From Bicyclus anynana (lineage: Eukaryota; Arthropoda; Insecta; Lepidoptera; Nymphalidae): DNA of 64,000 nucleotides. The stretch is from assembly GCF_947172395.1 (NCBI RefSeq), contig NC_069090.1:14838962-14902961 (forward strand), in the 5' to 3' direction. Shown here piece by piece: positions 60,976 through 64,000 of this stretch. Under the pieces are notes generated by a model. The model did no database searches and was not told the DNA's origin. It worked only from the letters and a program-made list of their open reading frames with translations. The first letter of the stretch is position 1. Every line of letters starts with the position of its first letter. The translations under genes and the position numbers were made by a program.

Positions 60976-61432
60976 AGTCCTAACTCCTAAGTCAGTCGAA
61001 GTTACATGTTTATCGTAAACTGGGTACATTTCCGATTTCTCACATTAACTTAGTAGTTATAAACACAGATAACCTTGTTATTAATTAACTGTACAATTTA
61101 CTGAGTCGTCGGCGATATTTAGTTCACGCTAATTAATAGCTAGACTTGTCTTTAAGATTATAGTTAACACTTTAAACTTTAACATCACGTGTCTGAAATT
61201 CTATATACACAACGTAATCGTAAATTAAAATCCCCACAGCGCTAAGTTTGTGTCTGTTTGGTGTACGGGCTAATCTCAGAAACTTCTGTACTCGTCTTAA
61301 TACAATTTTCACATAGAGATTAATTGATTGATCGACCTAGGAAACCGGAATTTCATAAAAAAACAAACAAGAATTGGGATAGTTCGAGTTCGAATATATA
61401 TAAAAATCCCATCAGTAGTTGGATGTCTAGAT
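60976..61432. other. nothing recognised
   Basis: AT-rich unique sequence. Confidence 0.5.
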
Positions 61433-61857
61433 CAGGGGTCAGCAACCACTTGAGTTTGAAAACTTTATAAGAAAATTACAGTAGGTATACAAAATTTTAC
61501 ACTTGTAAAAAAAGTGTTTAAATTTTATTTCTTGCGAGTTGTATGGAAATCATATATACTTAACATGCTTAACATTTTCTTTTATAACAAATCAAACAAA
61601 TAAATTCAAACAATTGAATTTAACTAAAGATTTCATAAAAAATAATAAAATTTAACTAAAGATCTGATATCTAATAAATTTATGGGGAGCATTGGTTGTG
61701 TATGCCTTCTCAAAGTTTAGATTTTGGCCCACAATTGGTTGTCGGTGGGTAGCCTACTCATGCACCATTGTATGATTTTAAAAGATCATCTTAATTTAAT
61801 TTTTACGTAAACCGACGCAACTTGACAACGAAAGGGCCGCAGGTTGCCGACCCCTGG
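61433..61857. mobile_element. hAT element, 425 bp, with TSD
   Basis: TIRs CAGGGGTCAGCAACC and GGTTGCCGACCCCTG (14 of 15). Flanks GTCTAGAT (61425-61432) and GTCTAGAC (61858-61865) form an 8-bp TSD with one change. Subterminal 'gaaagggccgcaggttgcc' is typical of a widespread hAT family. No transposase frame. Distinct from the 11- and 46-kb hAT family. Confidence 0.9.
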
Positions 61858-61954
61858 TCTAGACCCATGTAAATAAAAAAAATGTATATTTTGGTCTCCC
61901 AATTTTTGGTTTTAATTGCCAAGACAGGGTTTATAAAGATTTAGTCAGCAATAT

Positions 61955-62058
61955 TTTTTAATACAGACATGTTACGTGCCTACAAAATTGCCACAAACAG
62001 TGATCAAAATTTAGCTACTTCACTGAGCGCACACATGCACAATTTTGTGTTTCGTATT
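61955..62058. mobile_element. Family L, left part (split copy)
   Basis: 'gacatgttacgtgcctacaa' and 'gagcgcacacatgcacaatt', then SINE-A. Confidence 0.7.
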
Positions 62059-62337
62059 CGTCATCAACCCATATTCGGCTGCTGAGCTGAGTTGAGCTCG
62101 AGTCTCCTCTCAGAATGAGAGGGGTTAGGCCAATAGTCCACCACGCTGGCCCAATGCGGATTGGCAGATTTTACAAACGCAGGTTTCCTCACGATGTTCC
62201 TTCACTGATTGAGACATGTGATATTTAATTTCTTAAAATGCACACAACTGAAAAGTTGGAGGTGCATGCCCTGGACCGAATTCGAACCCATACCCTCCGG
62301 AATCGGAGGCAGAGATTAAATCCACTGGGCTATCACA
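62059..62337 (-). mobile_element. SINE-A inserted in family L, with 5' fold-back
   Basis: Complete from the worn tail ('tcatcaacccatattcgg') to the head. TTCGTATT (62051-62058) on one side and TTCGTGTT (62371-62378) beyond the fold-back form a likely 8-bp TSD, so the fold-back belongs to the insertion event. Confidence 0.9.
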
Positions 62338-62370
62338 GCTATCGTGTTTACGATAGCTGTGATAGCCCAG
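62325..62370. repeat. Perfect hairpin, 21-bp arms, 4-nt loop
   Basis: Arms 62325-62345 and 62350-62370. The left arm is the first 16 bases of the SINE plus five extra; the right arm is its exact inverted copy. Confidence 0.95.
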
Positions 62371-62597
62371 TTCGTGTTTTTGTGTTTTTATCGTATCAAT
62401 TTTGTGTTTATATATTTATGTATTATTATTTAGCTTGTTCCTGAACATTAAAACATTACAGAAAAAAATGGGAATAATTTGTTTAAATAACTTTCGCTGT
62501 TTATTATGCAACTAAATGAAATGAAGACAGTTAGCCACTTTTGTTCGCCTCAGTTTCGACGTGTGACATATCTAAAAGTATAAAGTCTTTGGATATA
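62371..62597. mobile_element. Family L, right part (split copy)
   Basis: 'tttcgctgtttattatgcaa', 'cctcagtttcgacgtgtgac', 'atctaaaagtataaagtctt', the partner of the left end. Confidence 0.7.
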
Positions 62598-62943
62598 TAT
62601 TTATATTAATACGCTATGTACTGAACGCACCGCGCTATCAGTGTTTACGAGTGCAGGCATCAATGAGTGACGCGCCGGCACGCCTCCCTGTTATCACTCA
62701 CTATCATCCACATGCTAGTATTGTGAGTACGACTTCAGATAAAAATATGCACGCTATTAATACATCATAATAGTTAATTTTTTGGCATATTATCACCATT
62801 CTTCACATCATAGGAAATAGGGCAATTATAAATAATTCAATTATGATTACGAGTACTTTTGAAACGTCATTATGTTATGGTGATAAGAAAAGTTGAAAAT
62901 GGCGTTCATAAGTAACTAACTAGATATCATCCTTTCATCAAGA
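62598..62943. other. nothing recognised
   Basis: Unique sequence. Confidence 0.5.
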
Positions 62944-62998
62944 CATGGACCAATTAAGATAACCTCAATCGGCCCAGTCAGGGATCGAACCCAGGACC
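62944..62998 (-). mobile_element. SINE-B piece joined to SINE-A piece
   Basis: 'ggaccaattaagataacctc' to 'gggatcgaacccaggacc', ending abruptly in SINE-A sequence. Confidence 0.75.
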
Positions 62999-63058
62999 AT
63001 TTTCGGCTCACTATGGAGCACGAGTCTGCTATCAATGAGAGGGGTTAGTTCAATAGAT
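62999..63058 (-). mobile_element. SINE-A piece joined to SINE-B
   Basis: 'ttcggctcactatggagcac' and 'gagaggggttagttcaatag', the 3'-proximal part of SINE-A without its tail. Confidence 0.7.
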
Positions 63059-63223
63059 ACTGTAAATATGGCATACAACAAAAAAATGGTTTTTAGGGCT
63101 GTGGATGTCTGCTAACTAGAGCTATGGTTTATTTTTAACTAAGGTAAGCACTAGGTATCCGTACAAATTGTACTAAATGGAAAACTTTGTAGTCTTCTTG
63201 TAAAGAATATAAAAAAAAAATCT

Positions 63224-63400
63224 TATATAATGATTTATTTATTTTGCTATCATCCGCGAAAAGTCGACGAACCCATGCGACAACGTCACCCAGGTCCGAC
63301 AAAATACTCTCTACACACGTTTCACCCCGAAACCGAAACGTTGTCGCATGGGTTCGTCGACTTTTCGCGGATGATAGCAAAATAAATAAATCATTATATA
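63224..63400. repeat. Large perfect inverted repeat, 63-bp arms
   Basis: Arms 63224-63286 and 63338-63400 are exact reverse complements at all 63 positions, around a 51-nt spacer. The two similar open frames on opposite strands (sharing 'MLSSAKSRRTHATT') are a by-product of the symmetry and not genes. Confidence 0.96.
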
Positions 63401-63525
63401 ATCATGATGAACTTCCTCAAAGTAACGCCTGCTTCTATCCAATATATAAAAAAAATCAATATAGGCTCTGAAAATTTGTGGTAATAAACTTTAGCTCTTT
63501 ATAACATTTGTTAGTATAGATTGAT
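63401..63525 (-). mobile_element. Decayed Helitron-D-like end
   Basis: 'tttagctctttataacattt' and 'gttagtatagattg' recall the 'tttataatattagtatagat' terminus. Confidence 0.35.
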
Positions 63526-64000
63526 GAAATATAAGTTGCAAATTAACTATCTACTAATGTAATTAACAGGAAAATTTATAATTCTTACTTGTGCACGTAC
63601 TGAAACATTTTCTACGTAGTTAGGTAGTCCGAAAATTGAGGAAAACATTTATTATATATTAAATGTAAATAATAAAATGAAAAAATATACGCCTCAAGAT
63701 TTTCTTTAAGTAATTTCTATACTTAGATATCTGACAGAGATGCCATATTTACCGAATTAAGATACATGATCAACATAATATCATTGTTTATCTAAAGGCT
63801 GTAAGTAATCAACTATTAATTTACATATTGGTTCGAAATGTATAAGTAAACAGCAATGTATCGACAGCATAATATTTATGAATATTTGTGTGACATACAT
63901 TGAGAGCTGGTGCCACAACTTCGCGATTTTTAACAACTGAAAGTTTATTAGTACATTCTCCTATCACACGTATATACTCTGTAGAGTTTATTTCACAATG
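63526..64000. other. AT-rich, nothing recognised
   Basis: No repeat, RNA gene or open frame of note up to the window edge. Confidence 0.55.

Noticed and set aside
63135..63471. Two similar proteins encoded on opposite strands
   Set aside because: They are reflections of one perfect inverted repeat and have no domain.
1..64000. Clustered multi-gene system such as a defence or biosynthetic locus
   Set aside because: No set of adjacent recognisable host genes exists; all confident protein-coding traces are retroelement remnants.

Overview
The window looks like lepidopteran (butterfly or moth) nuclear DNA: AT-rich, with no long open frames apart from retroelement remnants, and packed with repeat types typical of that order. 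These are an RTE-clade LINE with a (GAT)n tail, several tRNA-derived SINEs, many Helitron-like elements ending in CTAG, and hAT and other MITEs. I recognise no complete protein-coding host gene. The only confident host gene is a tRNA-Arg(TCG) at 13.8 kb on the minus strand. Five short segments look exon-like or coding-like (8.1, 16.1, 19.1, 57.9 and 59.7 kb), but none is proven. The window is best read as a large intergenic or intronic region. Family letters used below are my own labels.

Layout. 0-9 kb: sparse repeats, a degenerate LINE C-terminus, a 46-bp perfect palindrome, an LTR-like repeat (E1), RTE pieces and a possible terminal exon at 8.1 kb. 9-12 kb: a dense nest with SINE-A interrupted by MITE-H, a hAT MITE with 8-bp target-site duplication (TSD), a PIF/Harbinger-like MITE beside it, and SINE-B fused to RTE. 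12-16 kb: TIR family L, family O, the tRNA gene, SINE-N and RTE remnants. 16.6-17.35 kb: an array of diverged repeats found nowhere else in the window. 17-26 kb: Helitrons, SINEs, E copies and the best RTE copy (25.17-26.11 kb, 12-bp TSD, uninterrupted reverse-transcriptase frame). 27.9-31.5 kb: five diverged copies of one core about 640-750 bp apart (one double gap). 32-43 kb: RTE, SINEs, Helitrons, a hAT MITE in a SINE-B head and a SINE-A inserted in SINE-P. 44-50 kb: SINE-B inside Helitron-G, a second copy of the 11-kb hAT family, a LINE 3' end. 50-58 kb: a near-identical 165-bp duplication, RTE inserted in a Helitron, three fold-back elements and L with a nested SINE-A. 58-64 kb: a minisatellite with 301-bp higher-order structure, a third hAT element with TSD, L with a nested SINE-A, and a 63-bp-arm perfect inverted repeat.

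How the parts relate. SINE-A ends in the same (GAT)n tail as the RTE LINE, so RTE probably mobilises it. SINE-B and SINE-N end in A-rich tracts and SINE-P in TTTA repeats, suggesting other partners. Nested insertions with TSDs give relative ages: H is younger than its SINE-A host; SINE-A is younger than its SINE-P, L and O hosts; RTE and SINE-N are younger than their Helitron hosts.

The signal least explained by known families is a recurring set of perfect or near-perfect hairpins with short loops (arms 15-63 bp), several at the 5' ends of retroelement copies. I see no clustered multi-gene system of the phage-defence or biosynthetic kind.
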